A program made the position numbers and the translations under genes. Shown piece after piece: positions 10,844-20,273 of a DNA stretch of 64,000 bases (position 1 is the first letter of the stretch; every line of letters begins with the position of its first letter). Origin of the DNA: Segetibacter sp. 3557_3 (GTDB lineage: Bacteria; Bacteroidota; Bacteroidia; Chitinophagales; Chitinophagaceae); contig NZ_SMSK01000001.1 of the NCBI RefSeq assembly GCF_004354985.1, positions 248,001 through 312,000 on the forward strand, given 5' to 3'. The notes beneath the pieces are model-generated. The model saw only the letters and a list, made by a program, of their open reading frames with translations, was not told the origin of the DNA and made no database searches.

Positions 10844-11680
10844 ATGAGAATGAAATTATTTTCTTTCTTCCTGGTGATCTTTTTGGCAACCTTTGGCTGT
10901 ACACGCAAACTTGCGCAGACTGGTTCATCGGCTGGCACAAATACTAACTGGTCCAATGAACTTCATGTGCTTTGTTACAACATTCATCATGCAAGCCCGC
11001 CTTCAAAGCCGGGTGTGATCGATCTTGATGCAATTGCTAAAGTAATCAGGCAATCATCCCCGGATATTGTCGCCTTACAGGAAGTGGATGTGAACACCAA
11101 CCGTTCAGGAAAAACTTCGAACCAGGCAGAAGACCTTGCGCGATTGTCGGGCATGCCACACTATTATTTTGCCAAAGCGATCAATTACGATGGCGGGGAA
11201 TACGGGGTTGCGATTTTGTCGAGATTGCCATTATCAAACATGAAGAATACCCCTCTTCCAACAGCCGCCGGTACGAACGGCGAGCCAAGAACACTGGCAA
11301 CAGCCGAGGTTACCCTTCCCAATAGAAGCAAGTTTGTTTTTGCGTGTACACACCTCGACGCACAACGATCCGATACAAACAGGCTTTTGCAGGTACAAAA
11401 AATTGGAGAAGTTTTGAAACAGGAAAAACTTACAGTTGTGATTGCGGGCGATTTTAATGCCGTAGCAGGTGGAGAGGTCATCAACATACTAGATCAATCT
11501 TTTACCAGGAGTTGTATCCAGAATTGTGGCTTTACCATCCCGGTAATCAATCCAACCAAAACGATCGACTTCGTTGCTTACAAACCATCAACTGCTTTCA
11601 CCATTGTTAAACACCAGGTCATCGATGAAAAGTATGCTTCGGATCACCTGCCGGTAGAAGTTGTATTACAACTTAAATGA
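10844..11680 (+). CDS. Endonuclease/exonuclease/phosphatase family lipoprotein
   Basis: The frame is open from 10682, inside the previous gene, but I choose the ATG at 10844 (or 10850) because it starts a lipoprotein-like leader, MRMKLFSFFLV followed by FGC at the cleavage site. The mature part of about 260 residues has the EEP fold signatures in order: CYNIHH near the start, IVALQEVD (metal-binding Glu), ACTHLDA, IAGDFNA (Asp/Asn) and SDHLPV near the end (catalytic Asp-His). The closest named relatives are the secreted EEP phosphodiesterases of Bacteroidota; substrates range from nucleic acids to phospholipids and cannot be told here. It follows the giant gene by 139 bp and may be transcribed with it. 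Confidence 0.85.
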   Translation: MRMKLFSFFLVIFLATFGCTRKLAQTGSSAGTNTNWSNELHVLCYNIHHASPPSKPGVIDLDAIAKVIRQSSPDIVALQEVDVNTNRSGKTSNQAEDLARLSGMPHYYFAKAINYDGGEYGVAILSRLPLSNMKNTPLPTAAGTNGEPRTLATAEVTLPNRSKFVFACTHLDAQRSDTNRLLQVQKIGEVLKQEKLTVVIAGDFNAVAGGEVINILDQSFTRSCIQNCGFTIPVINPTKTIDFVAYKPSTAFTIVKHQVIDEKYASDHLPVEVVLQLK

Positions 11681-11734
11681 GTTACAGATTGATGAACACT
11701 TAGTTAGCACAGTTTCGAAAGGCTCCGGCTCAAT

Positions 11735-11870
11735 CAATGTCATTCCGTACGCAATTTTTTTTGAACCAGGCTGCAGGATCCCAATGGAACATCCTTGCCC
11801 GGTGTCGCATTCTTGTACCGCTGAAATTGATTGAGCAACAAACTGTATAATAAACTTAAATAAACGACAC
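11735..11870. mobile_element. MITE-like element, degenerate copy
   Basis: Left end CAATGTCATT and right end TAAACGACAC, with internal AATTTTTTTTGAACCAGGC and GGTGTCGCATTCTTGTACC. These correspond block by block to the well-preserved copy at 27948-28082. The terminal repeats are more eroded and no flanking duplication is visible. It occupies most of the spacer between 11680 and the next gene. Confidence 0.6.
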
Positions 11871-12043
11871 CCGCAAATCCATATTTGACTCTCCGGCATC
11901 CTTTGTTAGCTCATCAGCGTACGAACGTACAAGGGAGTGACCGGCCCATAATTGGAGGCACCGCACAACGATGGATCACATGGAATACAAAAGCTGGTCA
12001 CGTAAAAATTATTAACTACATTTCTCGCACAATCCCTGACGAT

Positions 12044-13450
12044 ATGAATAGGAGAAAACTTTTGAAGTCGTTTGCGCTTAGCCTCGGTGGAACCATTGTG
12101 TCAACCCAGCTTCTCGCGCGAACAGGTGAAGGCGCTTATGAGTTTGCGATTCCGCCGAACCCTTTACACAAACCCCTGGACAAGCCGATAACGGCGATTA
12201 CACTGGGTGCAGGCAATCGTGGAATGGTATATGGTGGCTTTGCTGCAGGTAATGCAACACAAATGAAGATCGTTGGTGTTGCCGAACCGGTACCTTACCG
12301 AAACGACCGTTATGCAAAGATCCACACCATTCCGGATGCGAACCGTTTCACGACATGGGAGCATGTTTTTCAACGCCCAAAATTTGCAGATGCAATTATC
12401 ATTTCGACCCCCGACAGGCTGCATTATGGCCCTTGTATGAAAGCGCTGGAGATGGGTTATGATGTGCTGCTTGAAAAACCCATCGCACCAACGGAACGGG
12501 AATGCCGCGACATACTTGCTTTGTCAAAAAAGACCGGCCGGATTGTGGCTGTTTGCCATGTGCTCCGGTATGCGCCTTACTTTGTTAAGATGAAAGAACT
12601 ATTGGCTAAGGGAGCAGTGGGAGAGATCATGAGTGTGCAACACCTTGAACCGATCGAGCATACCCACATGGCGCATTCGTATGTTCGTGGCAACTGGCAT
12701 AACTCGAAGGAGACGACACCAATCATACTTGCGAAGTCTTGCCACGACCTTGACATCATCAAATGGGTGATCGATAAACCAAGCAAGCAGATTATCGCAA
12801 TGGGCGACCTGAAATGGTTTAGGAAAGAAAATGCACCGGAGGGCAGCACCAACCGCTGTACCGATGGCTGCAAGGTTGAACGGGAATGCCCATACTCAGC
12901 CATCAGGAGTTATTACGATAAACGGCAACGGTTAAATGTGTTCGACCTCTCGGCCGATAAATCCAAACATGCTGATGAGATCATGGACCGGCTCAAGACC
13001 ACCAATTACGGTCGCTGTGTGTACCGGATGGATAACGACCAGCCTGATCACTACATCACGAGCATCAGGTTTGCAGATAATGTTACCGCCAATTTCTCGA
13101 TGGAAGCTTTTACCAGCTATGCAGGAAGACGAACCAGGATAATGGGTTCAATGGGTGATATGGAAGGCGATATGAACAACCTGGTCATCAACGACTTTAG
13201 AACGGGCAAGCAAACCAAGCTGACCCCGAAAGCAGAAGACGTAGAAGGTTATGCCAATAGCGGTCATGGCGGTGGTGACTGGTTACTGGCGCGCGACTTT
13301 GTACAAGCAGTTTCGCAACAAAACCCTGCCTTGCTGACCTCAACAATCGATGAATCCATTGAGTCGCATATTATGGGATTCATGGCCGAAGAAAGCAGAA
13401 AAAATAACCGGTTTATGGACATAAAAATTAATAGAAATAAAGCCGTTTAG
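12044..13450 (+). CDS. Gfo/Idh/MocA family oxidoreductase, exported
   Basis: The open frame reaches back to 11885, but the ATG at 12044 gives a natural leader, MNRRKLLKSFALSLGG, so I use it (468 residues). This leader resembles a Tat or Sec signal with a basic n-region. The NAD(P)-binding Rossmann part follows (ITLGAGNRGMVYGG, then ADAIIISTPD), then the LLEKPIAPT motif typical of the family, and the SCHDLDIIKW segment around the catalytic His. A Cys-containing insertion (RCTDGCKVERECPY) lies near the middle. Family members oxidise or epimerise sugars and sugar-like substrates with a tightly bound nicotinamide cofactor. The substrate is unknown. A strong terminator follows at 13488. Confidence 0.88.
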   Translation: MNRRKLLKSFALSLGGTIVSTQLLARTGEGAYEFAIPPNPLHKPLDKPITAITLGAGNRGMVYGGFAAGNATQMKIVGVAEPVPYRNDRYAKIHTIPDANRFTTWEHVFQRPKFADAIIISTPDRLHYGPCMKALEMGYDVLLEKPIAPTERECRDILALSKKTGRIVAVCHVLRYAPYFVKMKELLAKGAVGEIMSVQHLEPIEHTHMAHSYVRGNWHNSKETTPIILAKSCHDLDIIKWVIDKPSKQIIAMGDLKWFRKENAPEGSTNRCTDGCKVERECPYSAIRSYYDKRQRLNVFDLSADKSKHADEIMDRLKTTNYGRCVYRMDNDQPDHYITSIRFADNVTANFSMEAFTSYAGRRTRIMGSMGDMEGDMNNLVINDFRTGKQTKLTPKAEDVEGYANSGHGGGDWLLARDFVQAVSQQNPALLTSTIDESIESHIMGFMAEESRKNNRFMDIKINRNKAV

Positions 13451-13487
13451 CACGGGAAGCAACGATATCGCTTAGTAGGATAAACGC

Positions 13488-13515
13488 AAAATCCCGGGAG
13501 TCCGGGATTTTGTAT
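13488..13515 (+). terminator. Rho-independent terminator, probably shared by convergent genes
   Basis: A perfect 10-bp stem (AAAATCCCGG / CCGGGATTTT) around a four-base loop, followed by GTATTTT. It lies between the + strand oxidoreductase ending at 13450 and the - strand phosphoesterase ending at 13557, so it can serve both directions. Confidence 0.85.
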
Positions 13516-13556
13516 TTTGGAGGCATTAGGTTTTGTCAATTGCTTTTATGTTGCAC

Positions 13557-14390
13557 TCAAGTAAGCTTCCGGCTATTTACCTGTGCTTTTGCCCCGGGGT
13601 TCATTTGATAGGTGAGAATCTCCCCGTTTTCCATCACCTCGAGAATCCGGTATCCATAATAATCGGTGCCCCAGCTGCCGGAAATATGCGAGTCGAAGAA
13701 ATAGCATTTCCCTGCATTTTCTTTTACACTATCCTGGTCGTGATCATGACCATGAAAGACGGCTTTCAGGTTGAATTGCTTGTTGAACATCTCTACAATC
13801 TCAGGGCACTCAATTGCGTGGGTTGTCCATTTGATCGGGGTAATGTGCATAAATACAAACAACTGCCCGTATTTTGCATACTGTTGCAGCAGTTGCCTCG
13901 TTTTTTCAACGTCGGGGCTCACGTACTTACCCGTTACGTCTGCGGTATTCAACACCACAAAACCGATATCCTTGTTTTCAAAGCCATAGTGCCAACCGTG
14001 ATTAAATGTTTTTGTCCAGGTTTCCTCATCAACCATATCATGGTTGCCGTGAGACACGAAATAGGGCATTGTGAGTGTGTCCCAGTGTTTTTTCATGGGT
14101 TGAAAAAAAGCGACATCATTGTGAAACAAGTCGCCATTAATAAAGGCAAAGTCAACCCCCCGGTCAGCCTTCTCGGCATTGAAGAGGCGGATCATCTCGG
14201 TGTGCCGCTGCTCGTACGCGGTTTTAGGTTCACCATAATGCCCATCCGAACCGATTGCCACACGCAATTTCAACTTGTTCGCCGGCGGCAATGTAAAGTT
14301 GTTCCCAAGAACCTTAAGGGTGTTGCCCGTGCTGATACAAACTGCTCCTGTAATGGCTTGCTTTAGAAAGCGCCTCCGATGATAATGCAT
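13557..14390 (-). CDS. Calcineurin-like metallophosphoesterase with export signal
   Basis: 277 residues from the ATG at 14390. An upstream in-frame ATG at 14423 only adds 11 unlikely residues. The leader MHYHRRRFLKQAITGAVC is twin-arginine-like. The dimetal phosphoesterase motifs appear in order: GSDGHYG (Asp, His), INGDLFHND (Gly-Asp), SHGNHD (Gly-Asn-His-Asp), FMHITP (His) and FHGHDHD (Gly-His-x-His). The fold binds two metals and hydrolyses phosphomono- or diesters; the substrate is not evident. It is convergent with the oxidoreductase at 12044 and divergent from the one at 14662. A long ORF exists on the opposite strand but is a shadow of this gene. Confidence 0.88.
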   Translation of the reverse strand: MHYHRRRFLKQAITGAVCISTGNTLKVLGNNFTLPPANKLKLRVAIGSDGHYGEPKTAYEQRHTEMIRLFNAEKADRGVDFAFINGDLFHNDVAFFQPMKKHWDTLTMPYFVSHGNHDMVDEETWTKTFNHGWHYGFENKDIGFVVLNTADVTGKYVSPDVEKTRQLLQQYAKYGQLFVFMHITPIKWTTHAIECPEIVEMFNKQFNLKAVFHGHDHDQDSVKENAGKCYFFDSHISGSWGTDYYGYRILEVMENGEILTYQMNPGAKAQVNSRKLT

Positions 14391-14661
14391 AATCTGATAA
14401 ATGGTGGGTATAAAAGTAAGCATTAAGGTAGCTAATTGTTTGATAAGCCGGTTTGTGCGTATTACCTTTTGTTTAAGTTCTATCGCCTACCCGGAGACTA
14501 AAATAATAGACTCGGCTTGTGCGCCATTCCCGATTTGCTTAGGGGGTAAATGGGTGAGTATAATTTTTTTATTGGCTTAATAATCGTAACTATATTTATT
14601 CAGTTCAAACAGCCCCAGGCGCTGCATACCATAACAGCCGCATCACCCAAAAACAAATCTT

Positions 14662-15780
14662 ATGAGTTCTCGTCGTTCATTCCTGCAAAAACTGGCCGCA
14701 CCAATAGTTGCACTTCCACTGCTATCAGAGAAAACAAAAGCTGGTTCGATTAATCCCTTGGCCATGCCTTATCAAGGGCCGGTGTTAAGGGTAGCCATTA
14801 TGGGTCTTGGCAGCTATGGCAGAAGAGTAGCCGACGCGATGGTTGCCTGTAAAAAGGCAAAACTTACGGGTGTAATTAGTGGAACTCCTTCCAAAATAAA
14901 AGAGTGGCAGAGCAAGTTCAATATCCCGGAAAAGAACTGTTACAATTACGAAAACTTCGACCAGGTAAAAAACAACCCCGACATCGATGCGGTGTACGTT
15001 ATCACACCAAATGCACTGCACCACGACCAGGTAATTCGTGTAGCCAAGGCGGGCAAGCACGTGATCTGCGAAAAACCGATGGCTATAAACGCGAAAGAAG
15101 GGCAGGAGATGGTTGACGCATGTAAAGCAGCAAAGGTAAAATTGCTCGTGGGATATCGCCTGCACTTCGAACCAAAAACCCTGGAGATCGTGCGCATGCG
15201 CAAGGATGGAGAGCTGGGTAAGATTATGTTTTTCCAGGGACTTTCGGGTTTCAGAGCGGGAGACCCTACACAATGGCGGCTTAACAAGCAACTTGCCGGG
15301 GGTGGCGCAATGATGGATATTGGTATCTACTCAATAAATGGTTCCCGCTATATGGTCGGCGAGGAGCCGATATGGGTAACTGCCCAGGAAACTAAGACCG
15401 ACCCCGTAAAATTCAAAGCCGGTGTAGATGAGACGATACAATTTCAACTCGGATTTCCGAGCGGAGCAGTAGCCTCATGCCTGTCGACCTACAACATGAA
15501 CAACCTGGATCGCTTTTTCCTGAATGGCGAAAAAGGATTTGGCGAGTTACTGCCTGCAACAGGTTACGGGCCAATCCGGGGTCGTACTCATAAAGGCGAA
15601 CTCGATCAGCCCCATATCACCCACCAAACCGTGCAGATGGAAGAGATGGCAGGCATTATCCTCGAAGGAAAACAACCCATAATACCGGTAGATGGTGAAG
15701 AAGGCTTAAGGGACCTGAAGATCATCGATGCAATCTATGCGGCCGTAAAAGAGGGTAGGAAAGTCAGTTTAAAAGTATAG
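14662..15780 (+). CDS. Gfo/Idh/MocA family oxidoreductase, glucose-fructose-oxidoreductase-like
   Basis: 372 residues. The start MSSRRSFLQKLAAP carries a twin-arginine-type leader, as in periplasmic glucose-fructose oxidoreductases. The nucleotide-binding segment VAIMGLGSYGRRVADAM is followed by VYVITPNALHHDQ, the ICEKPMAIN motif (catalytic Lys region), a YRLHFEP segment, and GGGAMMDIGIYSIN with the C-terminal domain active-site Asp and Tyr. These match the GFOR-like branch more closely than the paralogue at 12044. The gene stands alone, divergent from the phosphoesterase. No obvious terminator is seen after the stop. Confidence 0.88.
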   Translation: MSSRRSFLQKLAAPIVALPLLSEKTKAGSINPLAMPYQGPVLRVAIMGLGSYGRRVADAMVACKKAKLTGVISGTPSKIKEWQSKFNIPEKNCYNYENFDQVKNNPDIDAVYVITPNALHHDQVIRVAKAGKHVICEKPMAINAKEGQEMVDACKAAKVKLLVGYRLHFEPKTLEIVRMRKDGELGKIMFFQGLSGFRAGDPTQWRLNKQLAGGGAMMDIGIYSINGSRYMVGEEPIWVTAQETKTDPVKFKAGVDETIQFQLGFPSGAVASCLSTYNMNNLDRFFLNGEKGFGELLPATGYGPIRGRTHKGELDQPHITHQTVQMEEMAGIILEGKQPIIPVDGEEGLRDLKIIDAIYAAVKEGRKVSLKV

Positions 15781-15914
15781 TCGGGAAGCTTAAACCCGAT
15801 TGATTAATATTGGTCATCCCTCTAAGTAGAAGATGCCTGGCAAGAATTGCGTTCAGACGGATGTCTATGATATGTTCGCAATGCTGACTCTCGTTACTTT
15901 TATATCTTGCCGAC

Positions 15915-16550
15915 ATGAAGCTTATTTCGCTTAACGTAGGCAAACCTCAACCTTATGCATATCGAGGGAAACACGGCATGACTTCCATTTTCAAGTTCCC
16001 TGTTGCTGGTGCGCGGGATGTAACAGCTGTTAATATCGAGGGCGACGAACAATCAGACCTTTCGGTTCATGGAGGCCGCCTTAAAGCTGTTTATTCGTAC
16101 GACCGTTCTTATTACGATCTATGGAAAAATATTATTGATCGCGAGGACTGGAGTTATGGCTTATTTGGTGAAAACCTTACAACTGAAGGCCTTGCGGACG
16201 ACAGCATATGCGTCGGCGATGTTTACCAGGTGGGTTCAGTTGTACTTAAGGCAGTTCAGCCCCGGTTTCCCTGCTTTAAGCTTAATATCAGGTTTGCAAA
16301 TAACAATATGATCCAGCTATTTACCAAAGTAGCAAGAAACGGCACTTACTTTTCCGTGTTACAACCGGGAAGGCTGCAAGCAGGTGATAAAATCCATTTG
16401 GTTGAAAAAACTCCGCATCAAGTCACCATTCAGCAACTCGTAGATTGCTATTACAACAAAGGAGCAGACAAAGACTTGTTGGCTGATATACTTAAAATTG
16501 ACTTTCTGCCGGAATATCTGTATAAGGCATTCAAAAGTTTCCATCAATAA
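15915..16550 (+). CDS. MOSC domain protein, YiiM-like
   Basis: 211 residues. The N-terminal two thirds match the MOSC beta-barrel: SLNVGKP at the start, SDLSVHGG, YGLFGENLTTEGL and VGDVYQVGS, then QPRFPCFKL with the conserved Cys at residue 120. The last ~60 residues form a helical tail like the 3-alpha domain of E. coli YiiM, which reduces N-hydroxylated substrates such as 6-N-hydroxylaminopurine using molybdenum cofactor. Binding of Moco via Cys120 is inferred from the family. The gene is monocistronic, convergent with the bestrophin gene. Confidence 0.88.
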   Translation: MKLISLNVGKPQPYAYRGKHGMTSIFKFPVAGARDVTAVNIEGDEQSDLSVHGGRLKAVYSYDRSYYDLWKNIIDREDWSYGLFGENLTTEGLADDSICVGDVYQVGSVVLKAVQPRFPCFKLNIRFANNNMIQLFTKVARNGTYFSVLQPGRLQAGDKIHLVEKTPHQVTIQQLVDCYYNKGADKDLLADILKIDFLPEYLYKAFKSFHQ

Positions 16551-16794
16551 CCAGCTATCGAAATTTGGCAGGCACAAAATGGTGATGCTGCTTAAATCCG
16601 GTTGTAAAGGGGAGTTGTTTTTAAGTGTCTTTCGTCAGAACCCATATAAGTTAAATGTAGTGCTTCTTCTTTCGAGAGGGTTGTTACGCATTCCCAATTA
16701 GTCGCGAGTCATGGATCATATTTCTAGTACTATTTGAATTGCTGCCGAAAAAGATTTGCAATCGTTACTGACGTAACAGGATAACTTAGCTCCC

Positions 16795-17721
16795 CTAAAA
16801 TACCTTGGTGTACAATGGGTTGGCAGGCTCCTGTTCGGGTTGGCGTAGCTCAAAAATTTCAAAAATATTCTTTTTAATGTTGTTCGCGATCTCTGCGATA
16901 GGCAGGTCGTTACAATCGAGCCCAAAAGGATCTTCTATTTCTTCTGCCATCAGTTCCAATCCGATGAAGGCAAAAAACACAAAGCCTACCAGCAGCACCG
17001 ACCAGTAGTGGAACATCGGAATCAGTGCAAACGGCAGACATAGGGCATATACGGTGATAAACAATTTCAGGTAAACATTGTACGAAAATGGAATAGGTGT
17101 CTTGCGGATCCTCTCGCAGGCACCTGCTATATTCAGTAACGCTTTTGAGTGTTCATGCAGATTGATCAGGTCTTCACCCCTGATTTCACCTGCTTTTAAA
17201 AAGCCTTGTATGTGGTGCATGATTTCATAAGCAATAAATGAGGGCAAGTGCGATTTTGTTGAATATACCCGGATATCTTCCTCGCTCACACTCAGCAGTT
17301 CTTTCATTTCGATACTGTTACGCAAATGGCCCTTTAGCACAATACAAAAATTACTCAGCCTGAAAGCAATAAAACGCCTCGAACTTAAGTCTTCATCTGG
17401 CAGAGTGCTGTGGAGGTAAGCCGCCATATTCCTGCAATTGTTTACGAGCTCACCCCATAGTTTGCGGCCTTCCCACCAACGATCGTAGGCCGTATTCGTC
17501 CGAAACGAAAGCAGGATACTCAAAACAACGCCAAGTAAAGAAAATACCGTAACATCGAGACCCCGGCGTCCTAAATTAATCATATCTGATTGAACCCAGG
17601 CGATTACCCCGGTAAGTAGCATAACTAAGAGTGTACTTTTTACCACTTTCTGCATTGTGAAGCTGGTAAAAAGGTGCCGAATGTCGCGTAGCCAGTTCCT
17701 GTTTGATTGATAGATGATCAT
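16795..17721 (-). CDS. Bestrophin-like anion channel family protein (UPF0187)
   Basis: 308 residues from the ATG at 17721 (MIIYQSNRNW). The in-frame ATG at 17754 adds 11 polar residues and is less likely. Two early membrane helices (STLLVMLLTGVIAW; FSLLGVVLSILLSF) are followed by the family hallmark SFRTNTAYDRWWEGR, a long cytoplasmic helical part, a later hydrophobic pair (LFITVYALCLPFALIP; LLVGFVFFAFIGLE), and the IEDPFGLDCNDLP signature. Bacterial bestrophins such as KpBest form pentameric cation- or anion-conducting channels. The gene is alone. The spacer to the next gene on the right (18019) shows nothing clear. Confidence 0.88.
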   Translation of the reverse strand: MIIYQSNRNWLRDIRHLFTSFTMQKVVKSTLLVMLLTGVIAWVQSDMINLGRRGLDVTVFSLLGVVLSILLSFRTNTAYDRWWEGRKLWGELVNNCRNMAAYLHSTLPDEDLSSRRFIAFRLSNFCIVLKGHLRNSIEMKELLSVSEEDIRVYSTKSHLPSFIAYEIMHHIQGFLKAGEIRGEDLINLHEHSKALLNIAGACERIRKTPIPFSYNVYLKLFITVYALCLPFALIPMFHYWSVLLVGFVFFAFIGLELMAEEIEDPFGLDCNDLPIAEIANNIKKNIFEIFELRQPEQEPANPLYTKVF

Positions 17722-18018
17722 ATAAGATGTTGTCTTGCTGTGTTTTGTTTTCAAACTTGCACCGAAACGCCCCCTTTAATGGCGATCCGGAGATGAACCC
17801 TTATGAAAGCTCCTGCGTATGCATCACCAAATTGGAGGCGTTACATTTTCTGAGCTAGCGTCAACCAATTACTTCGAGAAAGGTTGCCCCGAACTTAGTA
17901 ATAATTCTGGTAACCCCCGTGCAAGACCAACATCGGTGGATGTGTAATAATGATGGCATCGTTTTTTTAAGGCTGATTACAGGACAACTCAGATTCATTC
18001 ACCTCAAAACATTACGAT

Positions 18019-18822
18019 ATGAATTACGACTCAAGAGACTTCGACGATGAATACTATGGTACATCGTATACAGATAACAACAAGGAGGACGCAAATAAGA
18101 TTATTATCGGGGCGTTGGCAGGAGCCGCGTTCGGTACACTTGTAGCAGGTGCATTTACCCCTCAGGGCGTCCAGATCCGCCACCGTGCAGCTCAGCAAGG
18201 GAAGAAATTAGCTGATAACATTAAGCATAAAGCTGTTGATGTTAAAGATGCGGTTGTCAACAGTTTCGAGTCTGCCAAAGAAGGAGCTTCCAGCCTGATC
18301 GAGAAAGGTAAACAGAAAGTTGGCCTTTCATCCAGCAGAACAAGTTATGGCGGGCGACCAGCTTATGCCAGCAGCGCCGGTTATACCACCAACCAGCTTT
18401 ACAGTAGTCACAGCAGCAGCAACGACACCAAGAAGAAAGTATTGTTGGGCGCATTGATCGCTTCGATAGCTGGCACAGTAATCTGGAGTTTCGCAACTGA
18501 AAAAGGCAAAGACACCAGGAAGCGGCTGGCTAAGGGCAGTAAGAAGATGGCGTCTGACCTAAAGGAGAAAGCATCGCAGGTAAAGGAGGTTTTGGCAGAT
18601 ACCTACGAGGCAGCAAAAGAGGGTGCAAATGACCTGATTGCACAGGAACAACAAAGAACCCAGCAAGAGCAACAGGGACTTACCGGCGCAACGGGTACAT
18701 CTGGTGCCGGTACGTCAACAGCACCTACCACTTATTCACCGGGCACAACACCACTTTCAGGGTCAACTACTGTTGGCGGAGGTGGTACTTATACCGGCGG
18801 AAGCGGCATTGGCGCTTTATAA
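18019..18822 (+). CDS. Tandem YtxH-domain protein
   Basis: 267 residues made of two related halves. Each has a short Gly/Ala-rich hydrophobic helix (IIIGALAGAAFGTLVAGAF near 30-48; VLLGALIASIAGTVIWSF near 140-157), followed by a Lys/Ala-rich amphipathic helix of about 60 residues (KLADNIKHKAVDVKDAV; KMASDLKEKASQVKEVL). This is the YtxH (general stress) arrangement duplicated within one chain. A Thr/Gly/Ser-rich low-complexity tail ends the protein. In other bacteria YtxH proteins are membrane-associated stress proteins; the role here is unknown. A strong terminator follows at once. Confidence 0.82.
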   Translation: MNYDSRDFDDEYYGTSYTDNNKEDANKIIIGALAGAAFGTLVAGAFTPQGVQIRHRAAQQGKKLADNIKHKAVDVKDAVVNSFESAKEGASSLIEKGKQKVGLSSSRTSYGGRPAYASSAGYTTNQLYSSHSSSNDTKKKVLLGALIASIAGTVIWSFATEKGKDTRKRLAKGSKKMASDLKEKASQVKEVLADTYEAAKEGANDLIAQEQQRTQQEQQGLTGATGTSGAGTSTAPTTYSPGTTPLSGSTTVGGGGTYTGGSGIGAL

Positions 18823-18845
18823 GTCAATCCCTCATATAACGATGA

Positions 18846-18884
18846 AAGGGCTGAAGCACAATAAGTGTTTCAGCCCTTTTTTTA
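18846..18884 (+). terminator. Rho-independent terminator of the YtxH gene
   Basis: An AAGGGCTGAA...TTCAGCCCTT stem, extended by GCAC/GTGT, encloses an AATAA-type loop and is followed by a run of seven T. It begins 24 bp after the stop at 18822. Confidence 0.9.
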
Positions 18885-18894
18885 TCAGAAGACG

Positions 18895-19405
18895 ATCCTT
18901 AACGGCAGAGAACAAGAGAGGCAGTTCATTGCGAATTGCGAATGGACGAATTCCGGATTCTACCGCAGAGAACAAGAGAAGCAGAGGCTACGCAGAGGAG
19001 AGTTCATTGGGGATTGCGGATGAACGGATTCCGGATTTTTACCGCGGAGAACAAGAGACGCAAAGGAGAGCCAGTAATCAATATTATTCGAGCAAGGGTC
19101 ATGATCCAGTTTAAACTCGGCTTTTTACTTTTTACTTTTGACTTTTGCTTTTTACTGCGGAGAACAAGAGACGCAGAGGACAGCCAATAATCAATTTAAT
19201 TCGATCAAGGGCTTGATCCAGTGTAAACTCCGCTTTTTACTTTTTACTTATGACTTTTTACTTTTGACTTTTTTACGCGGAGAACAAGAGCGGCAGAGAC
19301 TGCGCAGAGAAAAGCCAACTACCGATCTTAATCGAGCAATGGTCATGATCCAATGCGAACTCCGCTTTTTACTTCTTACTTTTTACTTTTGACTTTTGCT
19401 CCATT
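18895..19405. repeat. Irregular tandem intergenic repeat, five copies of a GGAGAACAAGAG unit
   Basis: The motif GCGGAGAACAAGAG (or GCAGAGAACAAGAG) recurs at about 18905, 18964, 19043, 19156 and 19276, spaced 60-120 bp. The later units also share GCCAATAATCAA/TTCGA, CAAGGGTCATGATCCAGT and a TTTTTACTTTTTACTTTTGAC tract. Units differ in length and sequence, so they look like segmental tandem duplications of a non-coding unit. Short ORFs crossing the region simply read the repeat. Confidence 0.8.
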
Positions 19406-19424
19406 GCGTTCATCGATGCTCCCA

Positions 19425-20273
19425 TCAGATATTATCCTTCGCTATGATACTCCAATCCTGGTTGCCGTTCCCCTGTGCTATCCATTGATCCATTTCAGCT
19501 GCAATTGCGGGGATTATAGCGAGCCGGGTTCCGGCAGCTTCCGCGGCACTTAACATCAAACCTGCATCTTTGCGAGCCATGACCAGTTCCCATGATGGGT
19601 CATGAAAATTGCCTTCAGTAATTTTCTTTAGTCTCGCCGGCACACCTGCACCCGGGTTCCAGCCATCAAATAGGCCAAGCACTTCAGCGGCACTAATGCC
19701 ATGTGATTTAGCGACAGCAAGTGCATCGGACAATCCTGCGGTCAGGCTCAGCAGGAAGGAATTACCTGTTAGCTTAATACCTGCAGCTTTACCTTCTACA
19801 GGTCCGAGATTGATGAATTTGCCGGTCATCTTTGATAGTACAGGCTCCAGCTCTTTTATGAGTTCCTGGTCACCTGAAGCCAACATCGCACCGCTGCCTT
19901 CTAATGCGTTGGAAGGTCCCATAAAAACTGGCGCATGCAGGTACCTGACACCACGGCTTTTCCAGGCTTGCACACGTTCAATGGCCCCCCTGGCCGAAGT
20001 TGTGGTATGATCTACGATTATGGCTCCCTGCTGAAACCCTGAAGCAGCATTTCCAAGCACCTCATCTACAGCGGCGTCATCCTTCAGGGTAACATGTATA
20101 ATGTCTGCTCCCTGCACCGCTTCGTGTACCTGTTCAAAGGATTTAGCACCAAATTGTTCCAATGCCTGTGCCCGGGCAGTAGTACGGTTCCAGACTTGTA
20201 CCTCTTCCCCTTTTTGTAACATTGCTTTTACAAAGTTCGAACCCAATAATCCCATCCCTAAGAAAGCTTTCAT
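19425..20273 (-). CDS. NAD(P)-dependent oxidoreductase, 3-hydroxyisobutyrate dehydrogenase / 6PGDH-like
   Basis: 282 residues from the ATG at 20273. The frame stays open to 20441, but residues before MKAFLGMGLLGSNF lack the family character, and the Rossmann GxGxxG (GMGLLGSN) must start near the N-terminus. Features in order: VWNRTTARAQAL after the second strand (Asn-Arg at its end suggests NADP preference), DIIHVTLKDD, IIVDHTTTSA, YLHAPVFMGP (the DAPVxGG-like motif is altered), GKAAGIKLTGN with the catalytic Lys, then an all-alpha C-terminal half with MARKDAGL. Family members oxidise beta-hydroxyacids or reduce succinic semialdehyde/glyoxylate. The substrate is not assignable. Confidence 0.85.
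   Translation of the reverse strand: MKAFLGMGLLGSNFVKAMLQKGEEVQVWNRTTARAQALEQFGAKSFEQVHEAVQGADIIHVTLKDDAAVDEVLGNAASGFQQGAIIVDHTTTSARGAIERVQAWKSRGVRYLHAPVFMGPSNALEGSGAMLASGDQELIKELEPVLSKMTGKFINLGPVEGKAAGIKLTGNSFLLSLTAGLSDALAVAKSHGISAAEVLGLFDGWNPGAGVPARLKKITEGNFHDPSWELVMARKDAGLMLSAAEAAGTRLAIIPAIAAEMDQWIAQGNGNQDWSIIAKDNI

Noticed and set aside
13533-14366. 277-codon ORF on the + strand opposite the phosphoesterase gene
   Set aside because: It is an exact shadow of the - strand gene, which has all phosphoesterase motifs; the + strand product has no recognisable domain.
18895-19405. Regularly spaced repeats resembling a CRISPR array
   Set aside because: Unit lengths vary from 60 to 120 bp, the presumed spacers are themselves similar, and no cas gene is present.
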